From: JALYOC01 sp036675345
Lineage (GTDB): Bacteria; Myxococcota; Myxococcia; Myxococcales; Myxococcaceae
Direction of reading: 5' to 3'
Assembly: GCA_036675345.1 (NCBI GenBank)
Contig: JAKFFE010000026.1
Coordinates: forward strand, 62,001-126,000
Length of the DNA: 64,000 nt
A program made the translations under genes and the position numbers. The notes beneath the pieces were generated by a model that did not search any database, was not told the origin of the DNA, and was given only the letters and a program-made list of their open reading frames with translations. Of the stretch, positions 6,900 to 16,670 are shown piece after piece; positions within the stretch are counted from its first letter, which is position 1; the number at the start of each line of letters is the position of its first letter.

Positions 6900-9380
6900 C
6901 TAGAGAGAGACGATCCGCTGGGCGTCGGCGGCGTGCTCGCCGCGCGGCTCGCGCTTGAGGTACTCCTGCGCGGTCGCCCGGGCCTTGCCGGCCGCGGCGC
7001 GATCGGTGGAGAGGAAGCGGGCGTAGAAGAAGTAGGCCGGCGCGTACTCCACGTCCGCGTTCAGCGCCTTCTTGTAGGTGTCGTCCGCCTTGGCCCGGTC
7101 CCCCTTCTCCTCGAAGGTGCGGCCCAGCTCAGTGTAGGCCTGGGCGGCCCGGGCGGGCTGGCTGACGTACTCCTGCGCCGCCTTCTCCAGCTGCTCCTGG
7201 GCCTTGTCGTAGGACCGCCGCTCCCGATACAGCGACCCCAGGGCCAGCCGGGCCTCCGGGTTCTTGGTCTTCGGGTCGGCCAGGGCCTTGGTGTATTCGG
7301 TGATCGCGTCGTCCGCGCGGCCCAGCTTGCGGTTCACGTCCCCCAGCATCACCCGCAGCTTCGGCGAGTCCATGCTCTTGAGGGCCTGCTCCAGCGCGGC
7401 CTTGGCGTCCTTCTCACCCCCGGCCTTGGCGGTCAGCACCTTGGCCAGCTCCAGGTGGAACTGGGCCCGGCTGTTGTCCATGGCGATCGCCTGCTTCAGC
7501 GCCGCCACCGAGCCGTCCACGTTCCCTTCCAGGCGCAGCCGCTGGCCCTTGATCGCCAGCAGCTCCGGGTTCTGACGGTCCAGCTTCACCGCGCGATCCT
7601 CGAGGTCCGCGATCTCCGCCCGGGCCTTGGCCGCGTCGTTGGGGACCCCGGTGTTCTCCACCAGCAGCTTCAGCTCCTCCGGCTTGGCGGTGGACATGGC
7701 CTGCGACACCCGCGAGACCAGCAGCGCGCGGGCCGCGTAGGCGGCGGCCAGCTGACGCGGCGAGGGCGGCGGATCGGCCTCGATCAGCTTCTTGAGCATC
7801 TTGGAGGCCACGTCGTAGGCCGGGGCGTCCTGATCCAGGATCAGCAGCGACCGTCCCAGCAGCGACTCCGGGTGGTCCTTCTCGTAGCGCAGCGAGAAGT
7901 CGTACATCTGCCACGCCAGCCGGTCCTGTCCGCGCCGGCGATACAGCCCGCCCAGCGCCGAGTAGATCCGCGGGTCGTCCGGGGCCAGGCTCTGGGCCTT
8001 CTCCAGGCTCTCCCGCGCGCCCTCCAGGTCTCCCTGGTTCACCTGCAGGATGCCCAGGGTCAGATACAGCAACGAGCTCTGCTTGCCCTGCGCGTCGAAC
8101 GCCTTGACCTCTTCCCGCAGCTTGGTGAGCGCAGGCCCGCCCTTGCCGCCGAAGTTCTGGATCAGCGCGTCCGCCGCATAGAGGTGGGAGCTGGTCTCGC
8201 CCGCCTCCTTGGCGGCGGCCAGGTGCTGCTCGGCCGCGGCGCGGGCCTCATCGCCTCCACCGTGCTCGCCCCAGCGGATGGCCCAGCTGTAGGCCAGGTA
8301 GCTGTGCGCGGAGCCGGAGTCGGGGTGGATCTCCAACGCCTTGTCCGCGGCGTCGGCGGCCCGCTTGTAGGACTCGTAGCTGTCGTGCTTGAGCTGCTCG
8401 CTGGCGCTCTGCAGGTGCTTGTTGAAGTCCCGGTTCCGGCGGGCCTGCCACTGGCCGACGAAGTAGTAGGCCGCCAGGAACAGCGGCAGCGCCGCGGCCA
8501 GACCGAAGAACAGGAACTTGGTGGCGCCCGACTTGCGACGGGGCGCGGCGTCCAGGTCGTAGTCCGCCGAATCGTCGTCCTCCCGTTCGTCCTCGTCCCG
8601 GGCCTGCGGACGGGGGGCGGAGCGGACCGCCGGGCGGACCCCGGAGGCCCTGGCGGGCGCTGCCGGAGACTGACCGTTCGCCGCGGGGCGGGCAGCAGGC
8701 CGGGCCGCGGGCTGCGCGGGGCGGCTGGCGGCGGCGGGCTGGGCACCCAGTGCCGGGCGTTCCCCGGAGGGCCGCAGCATCGGGACCTCTCCCGAGGCGC
8801 GCGGCGCCGGACGGGCGGCAGGCTGACCGGCGGTGGGCGCCCGACCGATGGCCGGGGCCGACAGGGCGCCCGGGCCGGCGATGGGCACCGCGGCCGGAGC
8901 CGGAGGCGCGATCGACACCTGTTCGGTCGGGGGCTCGGGCGCGGCGGCCCGGGGCGGCTCCAGCTTCCACTGGGACAGCGCGGCCAGGGTCTCGGCGTCC
9001 GCCGGATCGGCCTCGAACGCCTTGAGGAGGTTGACGCGCCCGGCTTCGGGTTCGCCCGCCTTCATCTGGAGCGCGCCGGTCATCCGGAGGACGTTCTTGT
9101 CCGCGGGCGCGATCTGCAGCGCGGCGGCCAGTTCCTCCAGTGCCTTCTTGTCCTTGCCCTGTTCGGCGTAGACGCGCGCCAGGAGCATGCGGGGTTCCGC
9201 CGAGGTGGCGTGGGCTTTGACGCCCTTCTTGCAGACGACCATCGCCTCCATGAACCGGCCCATGCCGAGATACGCCTCGGCGAGGGGCAGGTAGGCCTGG
9301 GAGGCGGGATCAGCCGCGAAGGCCTGCTCCAGCTTCATGAGCTCGGCCGGGCTCAGATTCTTCGAGGACGCGGAAGCCAT
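6900..9380 (-). CDS. membrane-anchored multi-TPR protein with Ala/Pro linker
   Basis: This 826-residue protein has three parts. Residues ~10-140 are TPR repeats (LMKLEQAFAADPASQAYLPL, AYLGMGRFMEAMVVCKKG). Residues ~150-280 are a long Ala/Pro/Arg-rich disordered linker ending in an acidic patch. A single membrane helix (KFLFFGLAAALPLFLAAYYF, ~287-306) is followed by ~500 residues of further TPR-type repeats. It is a large scaffold with TPR arrays on both sides of the inner membrane, of a kind common in myxobacteria. It probably organises a protein complex; no partner is shown by context. The ATG at 9380 gives an N-terminus without a signal peptide. Confidence 0.88.
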   Translation of the reverse strand: MASASSKNLSPAELMKLEQAFAADPASQAYLPLAEAYLGMGRFMEAMVVCKKGVKAHATSAEPRMLLARVYAEQGKDKKALEELAAALQIAPADKNVLRMTGALQMKAGEPEAGRVNLLKAFEADPADAETLAALSQWKLEPPRAAAPEPPTEQVSIAPPAPAAVPIAGPGALSAPAIGRAPTAGQPAARPAPRASGEVPMLRPSGERPALGAQPAAASRPAQPAARPAARPAANGQSPAAPARASGVRPAVRSAPRPQARDEDEREDDDSADYDLDAAPRRKSGATKFLFFGLAAALPLFLAAYYFVGQWQARRNRDFNKHLQSASEQLKHDSYESYKRAADAADKALEIHPDSGSAHSYLAYSWAIRWGEHGGGDEARAAAEQHLAAAKEAGETSSHLYAADALIQNFGGKGGPALTKLREEVKAFDAQGKQSSLLYLTLGILQVNQGDLEGARESLEKAQSLAPDDPRIYSALGGLYRRRGQDRLAWQMYDFSLRYEKDHPESLLGRSLLILDQDAPAYDVASKMLKKLIEADPPPSPRQLAAAYAARALLVSRVSQAMSTAKPEELKLLVENTGVPNDAAKARAEIADLEDRAVKLDRQNPELLAIKGQRLRLEGNVDGSVAALKQAIAMDNSRAQFHLELAKVLTAKAGGEKDAKAALEQALKSMDSPKLRVMLGDVNRKLGRADDAITEYTKALADPKTKNPEARLALGSLYRERRSYDKAQEQLEKAAQEYVSQPARAAQAYTELGRTFEEKGDRAKADDTYKKALNADVEYAPAYFFYARFLSTDRAAAGKARATAQEYLKREPRGEHAADAQRIVSL

Positions 9381-9456
9381 TCAGAGGGAAAGAAAGGCGG
9401 GACTTATGGCACCCGTACATCTACCAGTCAATGCGATGCGTCAGCATCAACCGTTC

Positions 9457-9485
9457 TTGACACCAGGAATGGGCTTGGGTACTAG
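9457..9485 (+). promoter_or_regulatory. sigma-70 promoter of tRNA-Ala
   Basis: TTGACA at 9457-9462 is a perfect -35 box, followed by a 17-base spacer and TACTAG at 9480-9485. The predicted start at about 9492 lies some 20 bases before the mature tRNA 5' end. Confidence 0.65.
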
Positions 9486-9512
9486 CCGGTTCGCAGGTCG
9501 CTTTGGGCGCGC

Positions 9513-9585
<73 letters not shown>

Positions 9586-9603
9586 CAATCTGACCCAGAG
9601 CAC

Positions 9604-9640
9604 GAAGGGCCTTACTGGAAACAGTAAGGCCCTTCACTTT
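9604..9640 (+). terminator. strong rho-independent terminator of tRNA-Ala
   Basis: A perfect 14-bp stem (9604-9617 with 9622-9635) is closed by a GAAA tetraloop and followed by ACTTTT. It begins 18 bases after the tRNA. Confidence 0.9.
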
Positions 9641-9692
9641 TGCGCACTGTCGCGTTGTCTCGGCCCCCCGCTCTGCTATCCGCATAAGCGCT

Positions 9693-10285
9693 ATGAGCGA
9701 ACCATCGTTCTTCGCGCGCTTGTGGATGGCGTGGGTGTGCTTCTTCCAGATTCTCTTCCGTCCCCCCTTCGCGCGCGCGGTGCTGCCGGCGTACGACGCG
9801 CTCCGGCAGGGCAAGCTGCCGTCCGGCGCGGACTCCGCCCGGGACGTCACCCCGCCCAGGGAGCCGCTCAAGGAGGCCCCCAAGCCTCCACCAGAAACGC
9901 CCGAGCGCACCCACCGCTCCGCCCTGGCCCTGCTGGCGCTGCTCCAGCGCGAGGGCCGGCTGGTGGACTTCCTTCAAGAGGAGGTGGCCCCCTTCAGTGA
10001 TGCGGAGGTCGGCGCCGCCGCTCGCATCGTCCACGAGGGCTGCCGGAAGATCGTGAAGCAGTACGTGCAGGTGGCGCCCGTCCTCAAGGAGGGCGAGGGG
10101 GCGACCGTGACCGTGCCGGCGGGCTTCGACGCCCTGCGGATCCGGCTCACCGGCAACGTCGCCGGGCAGCCGCCCTACCGGGGGGCCGTGAAGCACGCTG
10201 GTTGGGAGGTGACCCAGCTGAGCCTGCCCTCCCCTTCAGAGGCGGTGGATCCAAAGATCCTCGCGCCCGCGGAGGTTGAGCTGAC

Positions 10286-10289
<4 letters not shown>
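9693..10289 (+). CDS. DUF2760 domain protein
   Basis: The 198-residue protein starts with an amphipathic or membrane-proximal helix (FFARLWMAWVCFFQILFRPP) and a proline-rich linker. A conserved domain follows (ALALLALLQREGRLVDFLQE, PYRGAVKHAGWEVTQLSLP). It matches the DUF2760 family, whose genes typically sit directly before paired Hsp70-family genes, as here. The stop overlaps the next start by four bases (GTGA), so the two are probably co-translated. The domain function is unknown; a co-chaperone role for the following Hsp70 proteins is an inference from the arrangement. Confidence 0.85.
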
Positions 10290-12141
<1,852 letters not shown>

Positions 12142-12142
<1 letters not shown>

Positions 12143-12222
12143 AAAAGGGGACAGGCTACTTTTCACCGAAGGCAAAGAGCCCGGCGGGAACCAGCCCACC
12201 GAAAAGTTGCCGGTCCCCTTTC
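12142..12222. repeat. REP-like imperfect palindrome between the two hsp70 genes
   Basis: The arms 12142-12163 and 12201-12222 are inverted repeats of about 22 bp. They share GGGGAC, GGC and ACTTTTC blocks and differ at only two positions and one A. A ~37-base loop separates them. The A/T-flanked GGGGAC...ACTTTTC pattern resembles the repetitive extragenic palindromes associated with REP-associated tyrosine transposases. It could also act as an attenuator between the two genes. Confidence 0.6.
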
Positions 12223-12253
12223 CCCCGGAAGCCAGCAGAGCGGAGCCCCCGTC

Positions 12254-15037
12254 TTGACCGCAATCATCGGAATCGATCTGGGGACGACCCACTGTGCGGT
12301 GGCCAGCGTGGATCCCGCGGCCGGAAAAGAAGCCCCGATCCGGGAGCTGCTGATCCCCCAGGTGGTCCGTCCCGGAGAGGTCACCGCCCGCCCCCTCCTC
12401 CCGTCCGTCCTCTACGCCCCGGTGGAGGCGGAGGGGGATCCCGCGGCCGGACAGCTGCCCTGGGCCGCGGAAGGCACCTGGACCGCAGGAGAATACGCCC
12501 GCTGGCAGGGAGCCCGGGTGCCGGGTCGGGTGGTGGCCTCCGCCAAGAGCTGGTTGTGCCATCCGGGGGTGGACCGGGGGGCGGCGATCCTCCCCTGGGG
12601 CGCGCCGCCTGAGGTCCCCCGACTCTCCCCGGTGGAGGCCTCCGCGCGGCTGCTGAAGCATCTGCGCGCCGCCTGGGACGCGGCCCACCCCGACCTGCCG
12701 ATGTCCGCCCAGGAGGTGGTGCTGACAGTCCCCGCCTCCTTCGATGAGGTGGCCCGCGCCCTGACCGTGAACGCCGCCCGCGCCGCCGGGCTGCAGAAGT
12801 TCACCCTGGTAGAGGAGCCCCAGGCCGCCTTCTACGACTTCACCGCCCGGCACCGGAAGAACCTGGCCCAGGCGGTGGAAGCGCTGAAGCTGGTACTGGT
12901 GGTGGACGTGGGTGGCGGCACCTCCGACTTCACCCTGATCCAGGCCGCGCTCTCCCCGGAGGGCCCACTGCTGCGGCGGATCGCGGTGGGGGATCACCTG
13001 CTGTTGGGCGGGGACAACATGGACGCCGCCCTGGCCCGGCGCGCCGAGGAGAAGCTGACCCTGGCCGGCAAGCGGCTGGGGGCCTCCCAGTGGACCCAGC
13101 TGGTGCAGGCGGCGCGGGTGGCCAAGGAGGCCCTGCTGGGGGAGGCCCCACCGGAACGCTACGGCCTGGCCATCGCCGGGGCGGGCAGCAAGCTGCTGGG
13201 GGGGACCCTCTCCACCGAGCTGGAGAAGGCGGAGGTGGAGTCGCTGCTGCTGGACGGCTTCTTCCCCCAGGAGGCGCCCACCAGCACCCCGCGCAGAGCG
13301 GCGCGGATGGGACTGCAGGAGCTGGGCCTCCCCTATGCCCAGGATCCGGCGATCACCCGACACCTGGCCGAGTTCCTGCGGGTGCACGCGGAGGCGGCGT
13401 TCAAGGCGCTGGGGATCCCCCGCCCGTCGCCAGACGCCCTCCCCCGCCCGGACGCGATCCTCCTCAACGGAGGGGTGTTCAACTCCCCCGCGATCGCCCG
13501 CCGACTGCAGGAGGCGCTGTCCGCCTGGTGGCCGGAGTCGGAACGGATCCCGCTGCTGGATCACCCGTCGCTGGAGCTGGCGGTGGCCCGGGGCGCGGCC
13601 TACTACGGGCTGGTGCGCCGCGGCCTGGGGTTGAAGATTGGCGGTGGCGCCGCGCGCGCCTACTACGTGACCCTGGCCCGGGAGGATGGGACCTCCGCCG
13701 CGCTGTGCCTGGTCCCCCGCGGACTGGAGGAGGGCCAGAGCACCGAGCTGACCGAGCGCACCTTCTCCCTCACCCTCGGGCGACCGGTGCAGTTCACCCT
13801 CCACTCCACCACTGCGGACCGGGTGGACAAGCCGGGGGAGGTGGTGGAGCTGACCTCCGAGCTGCACCCGCTGCCCCCGTTGCACACCCTGCTGCGCAGC
13901 CAGCGGGCGGCGGGAGGGAAGCTGCAGGTCACCTTGCGGGCGGGGCTGACCGAGATCGGCACCCTGGAGCTGTGGTGCCGGGACACCGCGTCGGACGAAC
14001 AGTGGCGGCTGGAGTTCGAGCTGCGGGGGACCTCCGGCAGCGGCCCGCTGGCGGTCACCGAGGCGATGCCGGCCCGCTTCACCGAGGCCACCGAGCTGGT
14101 GGGGCGGATCTACGGCAACAAGCCGCTGCCGATGGGCCCGCGGGACGTGAAGCAGCTGCTCAAAAATCTGGAAAGGGTGCTGGGAGCCAAGGACACCTGG
14201 CGGGTCCCGGTGCTGCGCGAGCTGTGGAGCACCGCCTTGGCCGGGGCCACCAAGCGTCGGCGTTCGGAGGATCACGAGCGGGTGTTCTTCCAGCTGGCCG
14301 GCTTCGCGCTGCGTCCCGGCTTCGGCTACCCCCTGGACGGCTGGCGCGCCGAGCAGCTGTTCGCGCTGTTCAAGGACGGGGTGCAGTTCCACCCGGAGAA
14401 GGCGAACTGGAACGAGTTCTGGGTGATGTGGCGGAGGATCGCCGGCGGGCTGAACGAAGACGCCCAGCGGACCCTCTATGCGTCCCTGCGACCGCAGCTG
14501 GAACAGAAGGTCCCCCCGGACGCGCCCAAGCCTTCCGGAAAGCCGAAGGGCATCCAGCCGGAGGGGCTGGAGGAGATGGTCCGCACCGCCGCCTCGCTGG
14601 AGCACCTGGACCCGGAGGAGAAGGAGCAGCTGGGCGGGTGGATCGCCCGACGGCTGCGCTGGAACGCCGAACAGAAGCTGCGCGGCGGCCCCTGGCCCTG
14701 GGCGCTGGGGAGGATCGGCGCCCGGGTACCGCTGTACGGCAGCATCCATCGCACCGTCTCCGCCCAGACGGCGGAGGAGTGGATCTCCCTGCTGCTGGAG
14801 GCCGGGCTGGCCAACCTGGACGGCGGAGCCTTCGCGGTCACCCAGCTGGCCCGGCGCACCGGAGATCGCACCCGGGACGTGGAGGAGGCGACGCGGCAGC
14901 GGGTGCAAGACGCGCTGAGCGCGCAGAAGGCCCCCGAGGGCTGGCTGCGGATGGTGCGGGAGGTGGTGGCCCTGGAGGCCGCCGACGAGGCCCGCGCGCT
15001 GGGTGACACCCTGCCCGCGGGACTGACGCTGGCGTAG
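12254..15037 (+). CDS. large Hsp70 family protein with C-terminal extension (DUF3731 type)
   Basis: The 927-residue product pairs an Hsp70 ATPase domain (GIDLGTTHCAVASV, VVDVGGGTSDFTLI, LGGDNMDAALAR, ILLNGGVFNSPAIA) with an extra ~330-residue helical C-terminal region. That region contains RPGFGYPLDGWRAEQLFALF and LARRTGDRTRDVEEATRQRV. This extension is typical of the DUF3731-bearing Hsp70 partner in DUF2760/Hsp70/Hsp70 clusters. The start is a TTG at 12254 with GGAG eight bases upstream; there is no better ATG or GTG before the phosphate-1 loop. It is probably a specialised chaperone acting with the preceding protein. Confidence 0.92.
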   Translation: MTAIIGIDLGTTHCAVASVDPAAGKEAPIRELLIPQVVRPGEVTARPLLPSVLYAPVEAEGDPAAGQLPWAAEGTWTAGEYARWQGARVPGRVVASAKSWLCHPGVDRGAAILPWGAPPEVPRLSPVEASARLLKHLRAAWDAAHPDLPMSAQEVVLTVPASFDEVARALTVNAARAAGLQKFTLVEEPQAAFYDFTARHRKNLAQAVEALKLVLVVDVGGGTSDFTLIQAALSPEGPLLRRIAVGDHLLLGGDNMDAALARRAEEKLTLAGKRLGASQWTQLVQAARVAKEALLGEAPPERYGLAIAGAGSKLLGGTLSTELEKAEVESLLLDGFFPQEAPTSTPRRAARMGLQELGLPYAQDPAITRHLAEFLRVHAEAAFKALGIPRPSPDALPRPDAILLNGGVFNSPAIARRLQEALSAWWPESERIPLLDHPSLELAVARGAAYYGLVRRGLGLKIGGGAARAYYVTLAREDGTSAALCLVPRGLEEGQSTELTERTFSLTLGRPVQFTLHSTTADRVDKPGEVVELTSELHPLPPLHTLLRSQRAAGGKLQVTLRAGLTEIGTLELWCRDTASDEQWRLEFELRGTSGSGPLAVTEAMPARFTEATELVGRIYGNKPLPMGPRDVKQLLKNLERVLGAKDTWRVPVLRELWSTALAGATKRRRSEDHERVFFQLAGFALRPGFGYPLDGWRAEQLFALFKDGVQFHPEKANWNEFWVMWRRIAGGLNEDAQRTLYASLRPQLEQKVPPDAPKPSGKPKGIQPEGLEEMVRTAASLEHLDPEEKEQLGGWIARRLRWNAEQKLRGGPWPWALGRIGARVPLYGSIHRTVSAQTAEEWISLLLEAGLANLDGGAFAVTQLARRTGDRTRDVEEATRQRVQDALSAQKAPEGWLRMVREVVALEAADEARALGDTLPAGLTLA

Positions 15038-15104
15038 GCCGGATCAGCCCGCCCGTGGAGGGGGCGTCCAGCGCCACGGACCCTGGCCTGGACCCGGCCG
15101 CGTC

Positions 15105-15704
15105 TCAGCCCGCGGCGGCGGCGTCCAGCGCCTCGGTCAGCCGGTCCTGGCCGAAGAACAGCTCCCCGGCGACGAAGAAGTTCGGGGCGCCGAAGACGTC
15201 CCGCCGCATCGCCTCGCCGGTCTGGTCGCGCAGCGCGGCCCTCGCCTCGGCGCCTTCCGCGAGTGCGAAGATCTCCACCGGATCGTGCCCCAGCTCCCGC
15301 AGCAGCTCCGACAGCACGGCCCGATCGGAGATCTCCCGGTCCTCGGCGAAGTTCGCGGTGAACACCCGGCGGACCCACTGCGGCCCCCACGGTCGCTGAA
15401 GCGCCACCACCGCCACCCGGGCGGCCAGGGTGGAGTTGCGGGGAAAGACCGACGGCTGCTTCCACGGCAGCTGGTAGCGGGCGCACAGCCGCGCCAGGTC
15501 CCGCCACATGTATCGCCCCCGCACCGGCTGGGCGTTGAAGGGCGAGTCCTTCAGCCCCAGCTGGTCGCTGAAGATCGGCCCCAGCAGGAACGGGTGCCAG
15601 CTGACAGTCAGCCCACGCGCCGATGCCTCCTGCTGCAGCCGCATCGCCGCCACGTAGGAGTAGGTGCTCGCGAAATCGAACCAGAACTCGACCGGGTGGG
15701 GCAT
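15105..15704 (-). CDS. 2-hydroxychromene-2-carboxylate isomerase family (DsbA-fold) protein
   Basis: The 199-residue protein has the thioredoxin/GST-kappa fold of HCCA isomerases: VEFWFDFASTYSYVAAMRL with serine at the active site instead of a CxxC, WHPFLLGPIF, the central helical insert, and the cis-proline segment FGAPNFFVAGELFFGQDRL. The family catalyses glutathione-dependent isomerisation in aromatic degradation, but many members have unknown substrates. The neighbours give no hint of an aromatic pathway. A strong ribosome site (GGAGGGAGG) precedes the ATG at 15704. Confidence 0.9.
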   Translation of the reverse strand: MPHPVEFWFDFASTYSYVAAMRLQQEASARGLTVSWHPFLLGPIFSDQLGLKDSPFNAQPVRGRYMWRDLARLCARYQLPWKQPSVFPRNSTLAARVAVVALQRPWGPQWVRRVFTANFAEDREISDRAVLSELLRELGHDPVEIFALAEGAEARAALRDQTGEAMRRDVFGAPNFFVAGELFFGQDRLTEALDAAAAG

Positions 15705-15795
15705 TCCTCCCTCCTTACAGGACTCCTCCCGGCGGTCGTGAGTCCGAAGGCGGGATGTGGCCCCACGCTCGATCCCGACCCCACTGGACGGAGCT

Positions 15796-16105
15796 ACGTG
15801 CTTGCCGATCCACCGGACGTCTCTAGCGGGAGGCTCGACCGCCTCGGCGACGCACCACCCCTGCGCGGTGCTGCCGCACGTGCTTGCCGACCCACAGGAC
15901 GTTTCTGACTGGAGGCTCGACCGCCTCGGCGACGCACCACCGCGCCGAGCTGCCGCACGTGCTCGCCCGACCCACCGGGCGTTTCTGAACTGGCAGCTGA
16001 GCCGCCTCAGCGAGGCACACCACTGCCCGGGCCGTCGCGAGTGTTCGGCGACCCAGGCGAGTCCCTCATTGAAGGCTCGACCGCGAAGCCGTCACCGGCC
16101 CCGCG
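15796..16105. repeat. degenerate tandem repeat, about 80-bp unit, nearly four copies
   Basis: Units start near 15796, 15878, 15957 and 16039, giving lengths of 82, 79 and 82 bp and a shorter, more diverged fourth. The conserved core of a unit contains ACGTGCTTGCC, a GAC(C)CACAGGACG-like block and GGAGGCTCGACCGCCTCGG. This last block folds into a small hairpin (GAGGC/GCCTC). The first two units are most alike. The tract fills the 421-bp gap between the isomerase (start 15704) and the next gene (end 16126). Apart from the repeat nothing else is recognisable in this gap, and the open frames through it look non-coding. Confidence 0.8.
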
Positions 16106-16125
16106 GTTTCAGCGTCCGGACTGGA

Positions 16126-16527
16126 TCAGACGATCGCCGACTCGGCCGGGGCGTCGATCGCCACCGGCAGCTCTTCCGGGCCGTCGGCCACCTCCGGAAG
16201 CGCTTCGGGCAGAGCGTTCAGCTCTTCCGCTGCCTCCTCCGGTGCCAGCACCGCCACCACCGGCTTGGGCTTGGGAACGCCCGCGCCCGAGCGGCAGGTC
16301 CGGCACCAGGGCTGATTCCGGATTGCCCCGTCCGCCATCTTCCGCAGCCCGAACTGCGCCAGCGGCCTCATCGTCTTGCACTTGAGGCACATCAAGGTGA
16401 TCAGCACCTCGTTGCCCTCGTGGTCGTAGATGGCCGACTTGCGCTTCTTCCGCGGCTGCCCCGGCTCCCGAGCCTGCTTCGGCTTCGCCTCCGGCACCGG
16501 CAACATCGGGGTCACCTTGTACAGCAT
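16126..16527 (-). CDS. small protein with two CxxC zinc-ribbon knuckles
   Basis: The 133-residue product has a basic N-terminal half (KPKQAREPGQPRKKRKSAIY), two knuckles (MCLKCKTMRPLAQFG and WCRTCRSGAG) about 35 residues apart that could bind one zinc, and an acidic Ala/Pro/Glu tail. The pattern resembles small nucleic-acid or protein-binding zinc ribbons. The start at 16527 has a strong ribosome site (GGAGGGAGGG). Function is unknown. Confidence 0.7.
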   Translation of the reverse strand: MLYKVTPMLPVPEAKPKQAREPGQPRKKRKSAIYDHEGNEVLITLMCLKCKTMRPLAQFGLRKMADGAIRNQPWCRTCRSGAGVPKPKPVVAVLAPEEAAEELNALPEALPEVADGPEELPVAIDAPAESAIV

Positions 16528-16670
16528 TCGCCCTCCCTCCTTCGTCCCGCGCCTCCGCAACGGCGGACTGCGCACGCAACAGTGGCCCACAGTAAGTACT
16601 GGGTCTGACACGCGCACGTCCCCCGGTCGCATTTACCGAGGAAGCCCCAAAGATCCCGGGGAGTTAAGCG

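Noticed and set aside
15823..16023. Short minus-strand frame through the tandem repeat tract
   Set aside because: Its apparent peptide repeats simply mirror the DNA repeat, unit lengths are not all multiples of three, and there is no ribosome site.
15796..16105. CRISPR array
   Set aside because: Units are ~80 bp, contiguous and degenerate with no unique spacers, and no cas genes are present.
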